Shown here in pieces: positions 47,343 through 56,230 of a stretch of DNA of 64,000 nt. The stretch lies in the NCBI RefSeq assembly GCF_021379005.1, contig NZ_CP075171.1:558001-622000 (forward strand), read 5' to 3'. Position numbers and translations under genes: made by a program. The notes below the pieces were generated by a model. The model saw nothing but the letters and a program-made list of their open reading frames with translations, ran no database searches and was not told where the DNA came from. Source of the DNA: Leptodesmis sichuanensis A121 (GTDB taxonomy: Bacteria > Cyanobacteriota > Cyanobacteriia > Leptolyngbyales > Leptolyngbyaceae). The stretch's first letter is position 1; each line of letters starts with the position of its first letter.

Positions 47343-47662
47343 AGGCTCTTATTGAGGCAGGTGCGTGGATGCATCAGTTTGCATATTGTACTGAATGCAA
47401 GCAGGGTACAAACGAATCAGAACAGTTTATGCAAACTTTGAGAGTTTTAAAAGATTTCAACATCCTTCAACTTATCAATTGATAAGCTCTGGCCCAATCA
47501 TATAGGTCAGAGAATTCCTTCTTAACACTCAGAATTAGTAGACAGCAAGATCAATTCACTCATCATATCGAAAAGCCAACAACAAGGATATTGGGGTTAG
47601 CCGCGATCGGCCACTGTCACATTCAATATGTTCAGCAATTACTGAACATAAAAAACTAAGAT
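47343..47662. other. Divergent regulatory region before the efflux regulator
   Basis: AT-rich upstream region of the GbsR-like gene with two palindromes: CTTATCAATTGATAAG (47471-47486, perfect 16 bp) and ATGTTCAG/CTGAACAT (47628-47649). No coding sequence is seen. Confidence 0.55.
47628..47649. promoter_or_regulatory. Candidate autoregulatory operator of the GbsR/MarR gene
   Basis: A perfect inverted repeat of 8-bp arms ATGTTCAG and CTGAACAT with 6 bases between, 13 bases before ATG 47663. Size and position fit a MarR-type operator. Confidence 0.6.
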
Positions 47663-48208
47663 ATGTTACAGTATGACTATGAACTGAGTACCTGCACCGT
47701 GAACTTGAGCAACAGTCTGATTCATCAAGAACAAGAGGTTAGAGAAAAGCAATTTATTGAAGAGGTTGGGCTTTTGTTTGAGATGGTGGGGCTACCTCGG
47801 ATGGCCGGACGAATCTTTGGCTGGCTTCTGATTTCCAACCCACCCCATCAGTCACCAGGAGAACTGGCTGAAGTGCTGCAGGCCAGTAAAGGCTCCATCA
47901 GCACAATGACCCGATTGTTGGTGCAAATAGGCTTAATTGAGCGCATCAGTCTACCTGGCCAACGACGGGATTATTTCCGCATCAAGTTGAATGCCTGGTC
48001 TGAATTGAGCAAGCAACGTCTGACCCAAATCAGAGCTTTTCGCCAGCTAGCAGAACGAGGGCTGGAGTTATTGCAGGGAGAAGACCCCCAATTACTGCAG
48101 CGGTTGGAAGAAATGCGAGATATGCATGCCTTCTTAGAGCGGGAACTGCCCCTAATGACTGAACGCTGGGAGCAACAGCGCAGCAAATCTGGCCTACCAC
48201 AGACTTAA
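47663..48208 (+). CDS. GbsR/MarR-family transcriptional regulator
   Basis: 181 residues. Winged helix: GLLFEMVGLPRMAGRIFGWLLISNPPHQSPGELAEVLQASKGSISTMTRLLVQIGLIERISLPGQRRDYFRI, the GbsR pattern, then a dimerisation coiled coil. ATG 47663 is only 13 bases past the operator candidate; GTG 47699 (MNLSNSLIHQEQ) is the alternative and leaves more room for a ribosome site. Directly upstream of a three-gene efflux system, which it probably controls together with itself. Confidence 0.88.
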   Translation: MLQYDYELSTCTVNLSNSLIHQEQEVREKQFIEEVGLLFEMVGLPRMAGRIFGWLLISNPPHQSPGELAEVLQASKGSISTMTRLLVQIGLIERISLPGQRRDYFRIKLNAWSELSKQRLTQIRAFRQLAERGLELLQGEDPQLLQRLEEMRDMHAFLERELPLMTERWEQQRSKSGLPQT

Positions 48209-48322
48209 GCCGTCAGAACGCGATCGTTCTTGTCTAACTTTTTTTCATCCCTGCCCCCTGCTTCAACATCTTTTGTCTTCCATCTGTTGTCTTTTCTTTA
48301 GCTACTCTCATCCCTAAGCATC

Positions 48323-49672
48323 ATGCAACTTCCCTGGATCGATAAAGTAACCAAACGATCGTCCCCCTGGTTGATCGGACTGCTTGCCGCTGGTTTGGTT
48401 GGTGTGCCTGCCGCAACCTTTGTGGCACTGCGGAATGCTGCCCCCAAGCAGAATATTGCCGAATACACCATCCCCGTTCAGCAAAAGGATGTCACTGTGC
48501 GAATTACCGCAAATGGGGAAGTGATTCCCGTGCAGCGGTTGAACCTGAATCCTAAAACGGCAGGACGGTTGGCAGAACTGTATGTGGAACAGGGCGATCG
48601 CGTGCAGCAAGGTCAGCTTATTGCCCGTATGGATAACCGAGAATTGCAGGCCCAGCGACAACAGGCTCTGGCTGAACTCTCGAAGGCTGAATCCAATCTC
48701 TCGCTCTTAAAAGCAGGCAGTCGCCCGGAGGCCATTGGTCAGGCCCAAGCTGGTGTGAATCAGGCGCAGGCAGCCATTGCAGCAGCCCAAACTCGCCTGG
48801 ATCTGGCCAATCAACGGGCTAGTCGCAATCAGGCATTAGCTGCCGAAGGAGCCATTAGCCGCGATCGCCTGGACGAAGTAATCAATGAACAGCGCAGTGC
48901 CAAAGCGAACCTGGAACAAGCCAAAGCGAGCTATAACAATGCCGTCCAGCAATTGAATCAGCAGGAAAATGGCCCCCGATCGCAGGAGGTTGCTCAGGCG
49001 GCGGCTCAAGTAGAAGCGGCACGGGCCAATTTGAAAGCGATTGATACCCAGATTGAAGACACGATCATTCGCGCTCCTTTTGCTGGCATCATTACCCAGA
49101 AAAATGCCACACCTGGAGACTTTGTGACCCCTACCAGCTTTGCTTCCAGCACCTCTTCAGCCACCTCGATCGTCACCCTGGCGAATGACCTGGAAATTTT
49201 AGCCAAGGTGCCGGAGGTAGATATTGGCCAGATCAAGCCAGGTCAGGAAGTGGAGATCCGGGTGGATGCCTTCCCTAATCAAACCTTCAAAGGCATTGTT
49301 CGCTTAGTCTCACCGGAAGCCAAGGAAGACCCAACTCAGCGAGGGGTGATTACGTTTGAGGTACGAGTCAGAATTGTCAGTGGTAAGGATAAGTTGCGCT
49401 CTGGCATGACGACCGATCTGGCATTTTTAGGTAAACAGAAGAATAATGCCCTGATGGTGCCTACGGTGGCGATCGTCACCAACAAGGGACAACCGGGGGT
49501 ACTCATTCCCGATCGCAATAATAAACCCAGGTTTCAGCCCGTGACGATCGGCCCCAATATTGGTAACGAAACGGAAATTATAGAGGGCATCAAACCGGGA
49601 GATCCGGTGTTTGTAGAACTTCCAGCAGGACAGAAATTGGACGACGTGATTAAAGGTATGGAGAAAAAGTAG
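48323..49672 (+). CDS. Periplasmic adaptor of a MacAB-type exporter (HlyD/MFP family)
   Basis: 449 residues: a membrane anchor near residues 17-36 (LIGLLAAGLVGVPAATFVAL), a split biotinyl-lipoyl domain (VIPVQRLNLNPKTAGRLAELYVEQGDRVQQGQLIARMD ... IRAPFAGIITQKNATPGDFV), a long alpha-hairpin rich in Ala/Gln that would reach TolC, and beta-barrel/MP domains (PEVDIGQIKPGQEVEIRVDAFPNQTFKGIVR). First gene of an adaptor-permease-ATPase operon; ten bases separate it from the permease. Confidence 0.93.
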   Translation: MQLPWIDKVTKRSSPWLIGLLAAGLVGVPAATFVALRNAAPKQNIAEYTIPVQQKDVTVRITANGEVIPVQRLNLNPKTAGRLAELYVEQGDRVQQGQLIARMDNRELQAQRQQALAELSKAESNLSLLKAGSRPEAIGQAQAGVNQAQAAIAAAQTRLDLANQRASRNQALAAEGAISRDRLDEVINEQRSAKANLEQAKASYNNAVQQLNQQENGPRSQEVAQAAAQVEAARANLKAIDTQIEDTIIRAPFAGIITQKNATPGDFVTPTSFASSTSSATSIVTLANDLEILAKVPEVDIGQIKPGQEVEIRVDAFPNQTFKGIVRLVSPEAKEDPTQRGVITFEVRVRIVSGKDKLRSGMTTDLAFLGKQKNNALMVPTVAIVTNKGQPGVLIPDRNNKPRFQPVTIGPNIGNETEIIEGIKPGDPVFVELPAGQKLDDVIKGMEKK

Positions 49673-49681
49673 GCAGGAAAT

Positions 49682-50899
49682 ATGGATCTCGTCGAAAGTG
49701 GCAAGATGGCTGTCAAAACCCTAACAGCCAATAAATTACGCAGTACTCTGACAATGCTGGGAATTATCATTGGCAACGCCTCTGTAATTGCCATGATTGG
49801 CATTGGTCAGGGAGCACAAAGACTGGCCTCAGAACAGTTTGAATCCCTGGGACCCAATGTACTGTTTGTATCACCGGGAAGCCGCGAAATGCGGAACCGC
49901 ACCTTCGATTTACCAAAAACACTGGTATTAGAAGATGCTAAGGCGATCGCGGCGCAGGTTCCCTCAATTAAAGAAGTCGCCCCGCAACGGCAAAGTCAGC
50001 TACCGATCGTGTATCGCAACCTGAATACGAATTCCCTAGTGGTTGGGACTACGCCGACCTTCCTGTCTGTGCGTAGCTTTGATATGGCCAAGGGACGGTT
50101 TATTACGGATCAGGATGTGGAGCGCAACACACAGGTGGTGGCTCTGGGTTCAGACCTGGCCAATCGCTTCTTTGGCAACCAGGATCCGATCGGCCAGGAG
50201 ATCCGGATTAAAGGAGTCACCTTCCGGGTAATTGGGGTACTGCAATCAAAAGGCGCTTTCTTGGGCAATAACCAGGATGATGCCGCCTATGTCCCGATTA
50301 CCACGCTGGCTAATCGTCTGACAGGCCGTACCTCGCCCTATGGCTTAGATCTCACCTTTATCTCAATTTCTGCCAAGAACGAAGCCAGCATTCCGGCAGC
50401 AGAATTCCAAATCACGAACCTGCTGCGACTGCGGCATAAGATCACCACTTCAGATGACTTTACCGTTCAAACTCAGAAAGACGTGCTGCAAATTGTCGGC
50501 ACGATCACTGGTGGTTTGACGATTATGCTAGCAGCGATCGCTGCTATCTCTCTGGTTGTGGGTGGCATTGGGATTATGAATATCATGCTGGTTTCCGTCA
50601 CCGAACGAACTCAAGAAATTGGCTTGCGGAAAGCGATCGGAGCATCCCAGGAAGATATCCTGGTGCAGTTCATGATTGAAGCCGTAATTCTCGCCGCTGC
50701 CGGAGGATTTTTGGGAACGGCCATTGGCGTAGGTGGAGTTCTCTTAGTCGGAGCCTTCACCCCGCTGCAAGCCGGAATTTCGCCCGTCGCGATCGCGATC
50801 GCCACCACGGTCTCCGGCGGCATCGGCCTCTTCTTTGGTGTCGTTCCCGCCCGTCGCGCTGCCCAACTCGACCCAATCGTCGCCCTCAGAAGCAACTAA
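49682..50899 (+). CDS. MacB-type ABC transporter permease
   Basis: 405 residues. N-terminal helix within LTANKLRSTLTMLGIIIGNASVIAMIGIGQGAQ, a large periplasmic MacB domain (about 50-270), and three C-terminal helices including MLAAIAAISLVVGGIGIMNIMLVSVTERTQEIGLRKAIGAS, the FtsX/MacB signature. Together with the adaptor and ATPase it would export peptides, lipids or drugs via TolC. The order resembles devBCA of heterocyst glycolipid export, but the periplasmic domain is MacB-like, so I call it MacAB-type. Confidence 0.93.
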   Translation: MDLVESGKMAVKTLTANKLRSTLTMLGIIIGNASVIAMIGIGQGAQRLASEQFESLGPNVLFVSPGSREMRNRTFDLPKTLVLEDAKAIAAQVPSIKEVAPQRQSQLPIVYRNLNTNSLVVGTTPTFLSVRSFDMAKGRFITDQDVERNTQVVALGSDLANRFFGNQDPIGQEIRIKGVTFRVIGVLQSKGAFLGNNQDDAAYVPITTLANRLTGRTSPYGLDLTFISISAKNEASIPAAEFQITNLLRLRHKITTSDDFTVQTQKDVLQIVGTITGGLTIMLAAIAAISLVVGGIGIMNIMLVSVTERTQEIGLRKAIGASQEDILVQFMIEAVILAAAGGFLGTAIGVGGVLLVGAFTPLQAGISPVAIAIATTVSGGIGLFFGVVPARRAAQLDPIVALRSN

Positions 50900-50903
50900 T
50901 GCC

Positions 50904-51620
50904 ATGTCCACTATCGTTCGTCTCGAAGACATTTACAAAATCTATGGCTCCGGTGAAACGGAAGTGCAAGCCTTAGCAGGAGTTAACTTAACCGTGGAGT
51001 CGGGCGAATTCTGCTCGATTATGGGAGCCTCCGGGTCTGGAAAATCGACCATGATGAACATCATTGGCTGTCTGGATAAGCCTACCTCTGGTCGCTACTA
51101 CCTGGACAACGTGGATGTGTCCAATCTGGATGACAAAACCCTGGCCCATGTGCGGAACCGAAAATTGGGGTTTGTCTTCCAGCAGTTTCATCTGCTGCCC
51201 CAACTCTCGGCCCTGGAAAATGTCATGCTGCCCCTGGTCTATGCCAATGTAGCGGAACGGGAGCGGCGCGATCGCGCGGTAGAAGCCCTCACCCGGGTTG
51301 GATTGGCCCATCGGCTGCATAATCGACCCAATCAGCTTTCCGGAGGACAACAGCAGCGGGTGGCGATCGCCCGGGCGATCGTTGGTCATCCCGTCTTACT
51401 GCTGGCGGATGAACCCACCGGAGCACTGGACTCGCGCACAACCACCGAAATTCTCAACATCTTTGCTGAACTCAACGCCACAGGGATGACGGTTGTCATG
51501 GTGACTCATGAGCCGGATGTCGCCCGCTTCACCCGCCGCATCATCTGGTTTAAGGATGGCCGGGTGATGAATCAGAACCTCGCTCCGGAAGAACTGGGTC
51601 ATTTGATGACAGCCGCCTGA
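50904..51620 (+). CDS. ABC transporter ATP-binding protein (MacB/LolD type)
   Basis: 239 residues from ATG 50904, five bases after the permease stop. Walker A GASGSGKST, Q-loop FVFQQFHLLPQLSALENVMLPL, signature LSGGQQQRVAIARAI, Walker B LLLADEPTGALD and H-loop VTHEP. It powers the upstream permease. In Escherichia coli MacB these two parts are fused; in cyanobacteria they are often separate, as here. Confidence 0.97.
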   Translation: MSTIVRLEDIYKIYGSGETEVQALAGVNLTVESGEFCSIMGASGSGKSTMMNIIGCLDKPTSGRYYLDNVDVSNLDDKTLAHVRNRKLGFVFQQFHLLPQLSALENVMLPLVYANVAERERRDRAVEALTRVGLAHRLHNRPNQLSGGQQQRVAIARAIVGHPVLLLADEPTGALDSRTTTEILNIFAELNATGMTVVMVTHEPDVARFTRRIIWFKDGRVMNQNLAPEELGHLMTAA

Positions 51621-51714
51621 GTATGCCAACAAACCACAAATAGGGGCACTGAATGGAGTACCCCTATCAATTTATCCAATTATTGCACTGAGCAATTAAT
51701 CAGGTAATTCTAAA

Positions 51715-52395
51715 TCAGGCCCAGCGGCTGCTTTTCCAAAGGTACAAAAACAAAACTCCCGCGACGATCGCTCCCAGGCTCCACTTGACAGCATTTTTGA
51801 GTAATCCAGAGGTTTGGCTGGCAGCCGCTCCTTGAACCTGAGCTGGCAGTTGCTCCCGAAAGACCTTAATCCGGGTTTCAATCTGATCCTTGACAGCGGC
51901 TGGATTCTTGGGATCTACCTGAACCCCTAGCGCGTTTAACTGACTGGCTAGAGCTTTAATTTGCTCAGGATTGCTTTTGTTCAGTTGATCTTCCAGTTGC
52001 TTGAGTTGAGCCAGACGTTGGTCTACCACTTTGCTGGCTTGTTGCTCTGCCTGTCCCTTCAGGCTGACCGATTGAAAGACAACGGCAGGAGCCATCAGGA
52101 AAAACAGAATGGCCAGAATCATGCAGAGCCATGAGAGGATTCGCAAGGTTATTTTTTCTGGCCCTCTACGTCCATAAAACTCCCCAAAAAATACCAGAGC
52201 AAATCCCAGTAGGGGGACAACGACCCGTTCCACAAACTGGCCGATCGTTTGCAGTCCCCAAGTTGGGTCTGAAGTCTGAACGGAAGTCAGAATGTGGATT
52301 ACATCGATCAGTGCGAAAATTAGAAGACCATAGCCGATCCAGCGTAAGCGATAGACTGTTAAATTTTCGCTGGCATCACCCGTTGACATTGCCAT
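51715..52395 (-). CDS. HpsJ-like membrane protein (cyanoexosortase B-associated)
   Basis: 226 residues from ATG 52395, with AGGAGG nine bases upstream settling the start. Three membrane segments (YGLLIFALIDVIHILTSV, VVVPLLGFALVFFGEFYG, ILSWLCMILAILFFLMAPAVVF), a charged coiled coil (EQQASKVVDQRLAQLKQLEDQLNKSN) and a last helix LGAIVAGVLFLYLW. HpsJ belongs to a polysaccharide/hormogonium cluster in Nostoc, and relatives sit beside cyanoexosortase B. It follows the exosortase and its partner here. Function inferred from family and context. Confidence 0.8.
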   Translation of the reverse strand: MAMSTGDASENLTVYRLRWIGYGLLIFALIDVIHILTSVQTSDPTWGLQTIGQFVERVVVPLLGFALVFFGEFYGRRGPEKITLRILSWLCMILAILFFLMAPAVVFQSVSLKGQAEQQASKVVDQRLAQLKQLEDQLNKSNPEQIKALASQLNALGVQVDPKNPAAVKDQIETRIKVFREQLPAQVQGAAASQTSGLLKNAVKWSLGAIVAGVLFLYLWKSSRWA

Positions 52396-52436
52396 TGATT
52401 GGCTCCTCCTGTTGAAATAGCGGGGTTCTGAAAGGC

Positions 52437-53129
52437 TCAAGATGGGGGCGGAAAGTTGGATTGCCACCATTTATTCCAAGAGAACCAGGTTGTTTCTAAT
52501 GTTTTGTAAGCGACTTCGGTTGCGGTTGCCGTTCCCGCGTTGGAATTTGTCTTCACGGGAGTAGACATAAACGTCCACAGGCAACGACGATCAATCAAAG
52601 ACTCTTTCCCCAGTAGCCAGGGTAATAAACGAGAGGCTTGCAGGTCGTAAGTGTAACGGTTTTGAGTAAATTGCTGTTCCGTTACCGTACTTTCTCCTCG
52701 CGGATTAACGCAAGCACTTAAGTAAGCATTCCCCTTATGAGACAAAACTCCGTAATACCCCACTCCGGGTTTGTACCGAATTTTCATCGCGGCATTAGCC
52801 GTCCGTACCGGGGTATAGACAAACAGATAACGGCTGACGTTGCCATCACTGGTCATATACTGCAATTCCACATCCAGGGGGCGATCGCCCTGTTGATAGC
52901 GGTATTGCCGACCAAACGGAGCCTCCTCATGGGGCTTGGTCGGAGTACTGTTGACAAACTGCCAATCCTGCATGGACACAGTTTCTGGTAAAGGATTCGG
53001 TTTTTGGGTCACAGCCTGATCCTTACTTTCCTTGGGAGCAGCCGCCAGCTTGGCCGTGACCAGCACTGTACCCAAAAACGTAACCGCCAATAACGAGAGA
53101 CGAACCGATTGCCAGGTTAACTTATGCAT
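52437..53129 (-). CDS. Cyanoexosortase B system-associated protein
   Basis: 230 residues with an N-terminal signal (SVRLSLLAVTFLGTVLVTAKLAAA). VSMQDWQFVNSTP, FGRQYRYQQGDRPLDVELQYMTSDGNVSRYLFVYTP and VGYYGVLSHKGNAYLSACVNPRGESTVTEQQFTQNRY are the pattern of the EpsI-like partner of exosortases. It overlaps the exosortase stop by eight bases, so the two are translationally coupled. Probably helps processing or anchoring of exported proteins or polysaccharide. Confidence 0.85.
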   Translation of the reverse strand: MHKLTWQSVRLSLLAVTFLGTVLVTAKLAAAPKESKDQAVTQKPNPLPETVSMQDWQFVNSTPTKPHEEAPFGRQYRYQQGDRPLDVELQYMTSDGNVSRYLFVYTPVRTANAAMKIRYKPGVGYYGVLSHKGNAYLSACVNPRGESTVTEQQFTQNRYTYDLQASRLLPWLLGKESLIDRRCLWTFMSTPVKTNSNAGTATATEVAYKTLETTWFSWNKWWQSNFPPPS

Positions 53130-53994
53130 TGCCTTTTGCTCCTGAATCGGGGGTTTGGGGAGGCTGACGCAGGAAGGTTAACCAGCAGAAACAGCCAAAG
53201 ATGAATACTGAAATGGCGGCGAAGACGAGGGAACCATTTCCTTCATGCCAGTAATCGAAGGCACTTTTATTGCCAGCGTTGTTCAGAATCACCATGAGTG
53301 CTACCCGAGTGGCATTCACAAAAAAGCCAATCAGGACGGCAATTACCACACAGAGAATCTTCTTCACAGGGGAGCGAATTGGAAACATGAGCAAGAACAG
53401 CACGGAAATGGCCAGCATTTGTAGGATACTTTGCAACCCCGAGCAGGCTCCGTAAACTTCAACACGGCTGGTCGGCAGGATCAGGAAAACACCCTGGCGC
53501 TGAACATTAAAGCCCACATACCAGAGCATTACATTGGCAGCTTTGGCTGTAATTTCAGACAAGTCAATGATTTGTAAGAGCAACTTCAGGAAGGGGTAGA
53601 TGGCCAGCAATCCAAAGATGACTAACTCTTTCCAATACTGTTTGAGTCCTTTAAACCCTGAAGCCATGAGGCCAACACCCAGGGCAGATATCAGGGGAAT
53701 TACCCAGGCCGAACTAACAGAGTCTCCTGACAGGGCTGTCCTCAACAGAATGAACACCAGCAGCAGCAATCCCAACACAGTCGGTAACGGCTTGCTCTCA
53801 AGCATCAGCGTGTCGTGCTTATCCCATACTAGAGACCCTGCCGCAACCCAAAACAAAATCGCAGTTGCGAATATATCAGAGTCATCGATGCGACTCAGTA
53901 AAGTTAGGTGCAGGGCCGCGATCGCAGCCACAATAGCCAAAAGCCAGAATTTTGGCTCCTGCAGACGTTTTGACAATTCCATCTTGCTCGCCAC
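53122..53994 (-). CDS. Cyanoexosortase B
   Basis: 290 residues with about eight membrane helices and the three exosortase active-site elements: Cys in EVYGACSGLQS, Arg in FVNATRVALMVI and His in FDYWHEGNGSLVFAA. Exosortases cleave and re-anchor proteins bearing PEP-CTERM-like tails. First gene of a three-gene operon with its partner and an HpsJ-like protein. One truncated substrate-type gene is in the window (26548-27001), whose PTPA tail may or may not be for this variant. Confidence 0.92.
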   Translation of the reverse strand: MASKMELSKRLQEPKFWLLAIVAAIAALHLTLLSRIDDSDIFATAILFWVAAGSLVWDKHDTLMLESKPLPTVLGLLLLVFILLRTALSGDSVSSAWVIPLISALGVGLMASGFKGLKQYWKELVIFGLLAIYPFLKLLLQIIDLSEITAKAANVMLWYVGFNVQRQGVFLILPTSRVEVYGACSGLQSILQMLAISVLFLLMFPIRSPVKKILCVVIAVLIGFFVNATRVALMVILNNAGNKSAFDYWHEGNGSLVFAAISVFIFGCFCWLTFLRQPPQTPDSGAKGNA

Positions 53995-54263
53995 TTCAGC
54001 AACAATTAATGTCCCCTTTGGGGCTTCACTTCCCAGAGTTCCCAGGAAAAAGTTGACTGTAAACCCCTTTCTTCAAAACTTTAGAGAAAAATCATCTGAA
54101 ATCCCCAATATTTACAGTTTAAGGGATTGATTTTAAGGGCAATTCATGTATTAGTTTGTTTCTAATCTTTACAGGGTCTAAGGCCGAGGAGAAACTGCTC
54201 TTGCCCTTGCCAAATTGCGTTTGTAGTTGATAATGAAATGGCATTAGAGTTCAAGGCAGTTCC

Positions 54264-55184
54264 GTGGCTGAATCGACTGAAAGACGCAATCGCTGGATTA
54301 TCAGTGTATTTATGGTGCTGGCGTTGCTGGCCTTTGTGGGTATTTCCCTGGCTCCTCTCCTGAGTGGTCTGTTTCAAGGAGGCACACCGCCTGTGGCGAA
54401 TTCTCCAACGCCCAGTGCATCGGCCTCTCCCACTGCTAAGAAGGAAGATCTGGAAGCCCAAGCTAAAGGCTACGAGTTAGTCTTACAGCGCGAACCTGAG
54501 AATCAGACTGCTTTAAGGGGTCTTCTGGAAACTCGCCTGGCACTGGCAGATGTGAAAGGAGCCATTGCCCCCCTGGAGAAACTGGCCAAGTTAAATCCTA
54601 ATGAAACGCTGTACGCCGTACTGCTGGCTCAAGCGAAGCAGCAAACCGGCGATCGCGAAGGGGCCGCCCAAACCTATCGCTCTGTACTGACGACTCACCC
54701 TGGCGATATTCAGGCTCTGAATGGCCTTACCTCATTGTTACTCCAACAAAACCGCCCAGAATCAGCGATCGCTCTGCTGCAAGATACATTGAAGACAGCG
54801 ACCCAGGCCAATCAAGTCCAACCGAACAGTATTGATGTCACTTCAGTTCAGGTGCTTCTGGGCGGCGTGTATGCCAGCCAGAAGCGTTATGACGAAGCGA
54901 TCGCCATTTATGATGAAGCTGCCAAAACAAATAAACAGGATTTCCGGCCCGTTTATGGTAAGGCGATGATTCTCAAAGAGCAGGGAAAAACAGAGGAAGC
55001 CAAACCCCTGTTTACCAAAGCGGCTGAACTGGCTCCCGCTAAGTATCGGGATCAAATTAATCAGGCCGCCAGTGCAGTTCCTGGGGCAACTACTCCGGCA
55101 GGAACGTCAAGTACTTTAGGCACTCCTGCAGCGGCTCCGGCCAGTCCTCAGCCCAGCCCAGCACCAGCAGCACCGCAGAAGTAA
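54264..55184 (+). CDS. TPR-repeat membrane-anchored protein
   Basis: 306 residues from GTG 54264 (VAESTERRNRW). One N-terminal membrane segment (WIISVFMVLALLAFVGISLAPLLSGLF), a Pro/Ser linker, about five TPR motifs (YELVLQREPENQTALRGLLETRLAL to KPLFTKAAELAPAKYRDQI) and a Pro/Ala-rich C-terminal tail. A scaffold for protein contact in the periplasm or thylakoid; no closer assignment is possible. It is divergent from the exosortase operon. Confidence 0.85.
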   Translation: MAESTERRNRWIISVFMVLALLAFVGISLAPLLSGLFQGGTPPVANSPTPSASASPTAKKEDLEAQAKGYELVLQREPENQTALRGLLETRLALADVKGAIAPLEKLAKLNPNETLYAVLLAQAKQQTGDREGAAQTYRSVLTTHPGDIQALNGLTSLLLQQNRPESAIALLQDTLKTATQANQVQPNSIDVTSVQVLLGGVYASQKRYDEAIAIYDEAAKTNKQDFRPVYGKAMILKEQGKTEEAKPLFTKAAELAPAKYRDQINQAASAVPGATTPAGTSSTLGTPAAAPASPQPSPAPAAPQK

Positions 55185-55264
55185 AAGGGGTGAAGGGTGA
55201 AGAAGTGAAGGGGTGAAGGAGTATTACCCTTTCACGCCTCGACTCCTTCCCTCTTCTACCTCGG

Positions 55265-55888
55265 TTAGCTGGTATGGCTTTCGATCGCCGCAACAATCCC
55301 AAAGAAGATGAATAAGCCGCCCCCGATCGCGGTCACCAGTCGTTCGGAAACTCGTCCGGCAATCAGCCGTCCACCGATCACGGCAATAGCAGTACAGATG
55401 GCATGACCTAAGATTCCACCCACGGTTACCCCGACTGGATTATTGGAGGCAGCCAGAGCAATGGTCGCGAACTGGGTACGATCGCCCCATTCAGTGATAA
55501 AGGTGAGACTAAAGGCTTGCAGGATCACACCACCGCCGTTTATGGTCTTAGACCATGCCAATTCAGACTCGGCGATGGCTTCCTTAGCTTCCGAAATTTC
55601 ATCCTTAGTGGCGGTAGGAGATATGCGGTAAGCATCGTACAGCAGCTTCAAGCCAAAGCCAATAAAGAGGGCCACCTCCGCGTAAACAATGTAGCGTTTC
55701 GGAAAGTAGGAAATTACTTGCCCTATCAGGACAGAGGCGATCGTCATCGCAATCAGCGCCCCCAGTACACCGGTAAATACCAGGCGGCGAGAATGACGCA
55801 TAGCCAGAAACATGGCGACAAAAAATGACTTGTCGCCTAATTCAAATAGGGTAATAAGCAAAAGACTGGCAACGAAGGCAGTAAGCAT
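55265..55888 (-). CDS. mnx: TMEM165/GDT1-family manganese exporter
   Basis: 207 residues from ATG 55888 (GAGGAG site). Two copies of the GDT1 motif ExGDK/R-T: LFELGDKSFFVAMFLAMRH and TFITEWGDRTQFATIALAAS, each in a three-helix bundle. In Synechocystis the homologue Mnx exports Mn2+ from cytoplasm to thylakoid lumen or periplasm. The Mn riboswitch directly upstream strongly supports the same ion here. An acidic linker (TATKDEISEAKEAIAESE) joins the halves. Confidence 0.93.
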   Translation of the reverse strand: MLTAFVASLLLITLFELGDKSFFVAMFLAMRHSRRLVFTGVLGALIAMTIASVLIGQVISYFPKRYIVYAEVALFIGFGLKLLYDAYRISPTATKDEISEAKEAIAESELAWSKTINGGGVILQAFSLTFITEWGDRTQFATIALAASNNPVGVTVGGILGHAICTAIAVIGGRLIAGRVSERLVTAIGGGLFIFFGIVAAIESHTS

Positions 55889-55977
55889 TCTCTGAAGCTC
55901 CTCAGGATGACGTGGAGAGATCTGAGTGAGCTTGATGGAGCAACTGCACTTCACCAAGCCCACTCAAGTTGTGGACT

Positions 55978-56085
55978 TAGTGAAGGTCTCGCTTACAAGT
56001 CATAAACTTGCTGCCTGAACCAGGTTCATCACCAGTATGTTGATTCAGACAAGCTGACTAACCGCCAGCAGCTACTCCCCTTCGG
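55978..56085 (-). promoter_or_regulatory. yybP-ykoY manganese riboswitch
   Basis: On the minus strand the leader carries the two hallmark segments, GGGGAGTAGC near its start (56080-56071) and GCGAGACCTTCACT near its end (about 55992-55979), joined by paired arms including TCAACATACTGG and CAGGCAGC. These loops form the Mn-binding site of the yybP-ykoY class. It precedes a Mn exporter by about 90 bases, so high Mn would switch the exporter on. Confidence 0.88.
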
Positions 56086-56093
56086 ATTTCAAA

Positions 56094-56122
56094 ATTATAC
56101 CGGGTTAAGGAAATTCGTCAAA
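56094..56122 (-). promoter_or_regulatory. Sigma70-type promoter of the riboswitch-exporter unit
   Basis: On the minus strand TTTGAC (56122-56117), a 17-base spacer and TATAAT (56099-56094) are a near-perfect consensus. Transcription would start about 56087, just before the riboswitch. Confidence 0.75.
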
Positions 56123-56230
56123 TATGTTAGACAAGATTTTTATCCATCACCGTTGTGACACAGTCACTATTTCAAGATCCTGCCAGGTAGGGCTTCAGGA
56201 TCAGATTTTGTCTAAACTTTGCTAAAAGGA

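Noticed and set aside
49682-51620. Call of the exporter as devCA (heterocyst glycolipid export)
   Set aside because: Gene order matches, but the permease has the large MacB periplasmic domain and not the DevC pattern.
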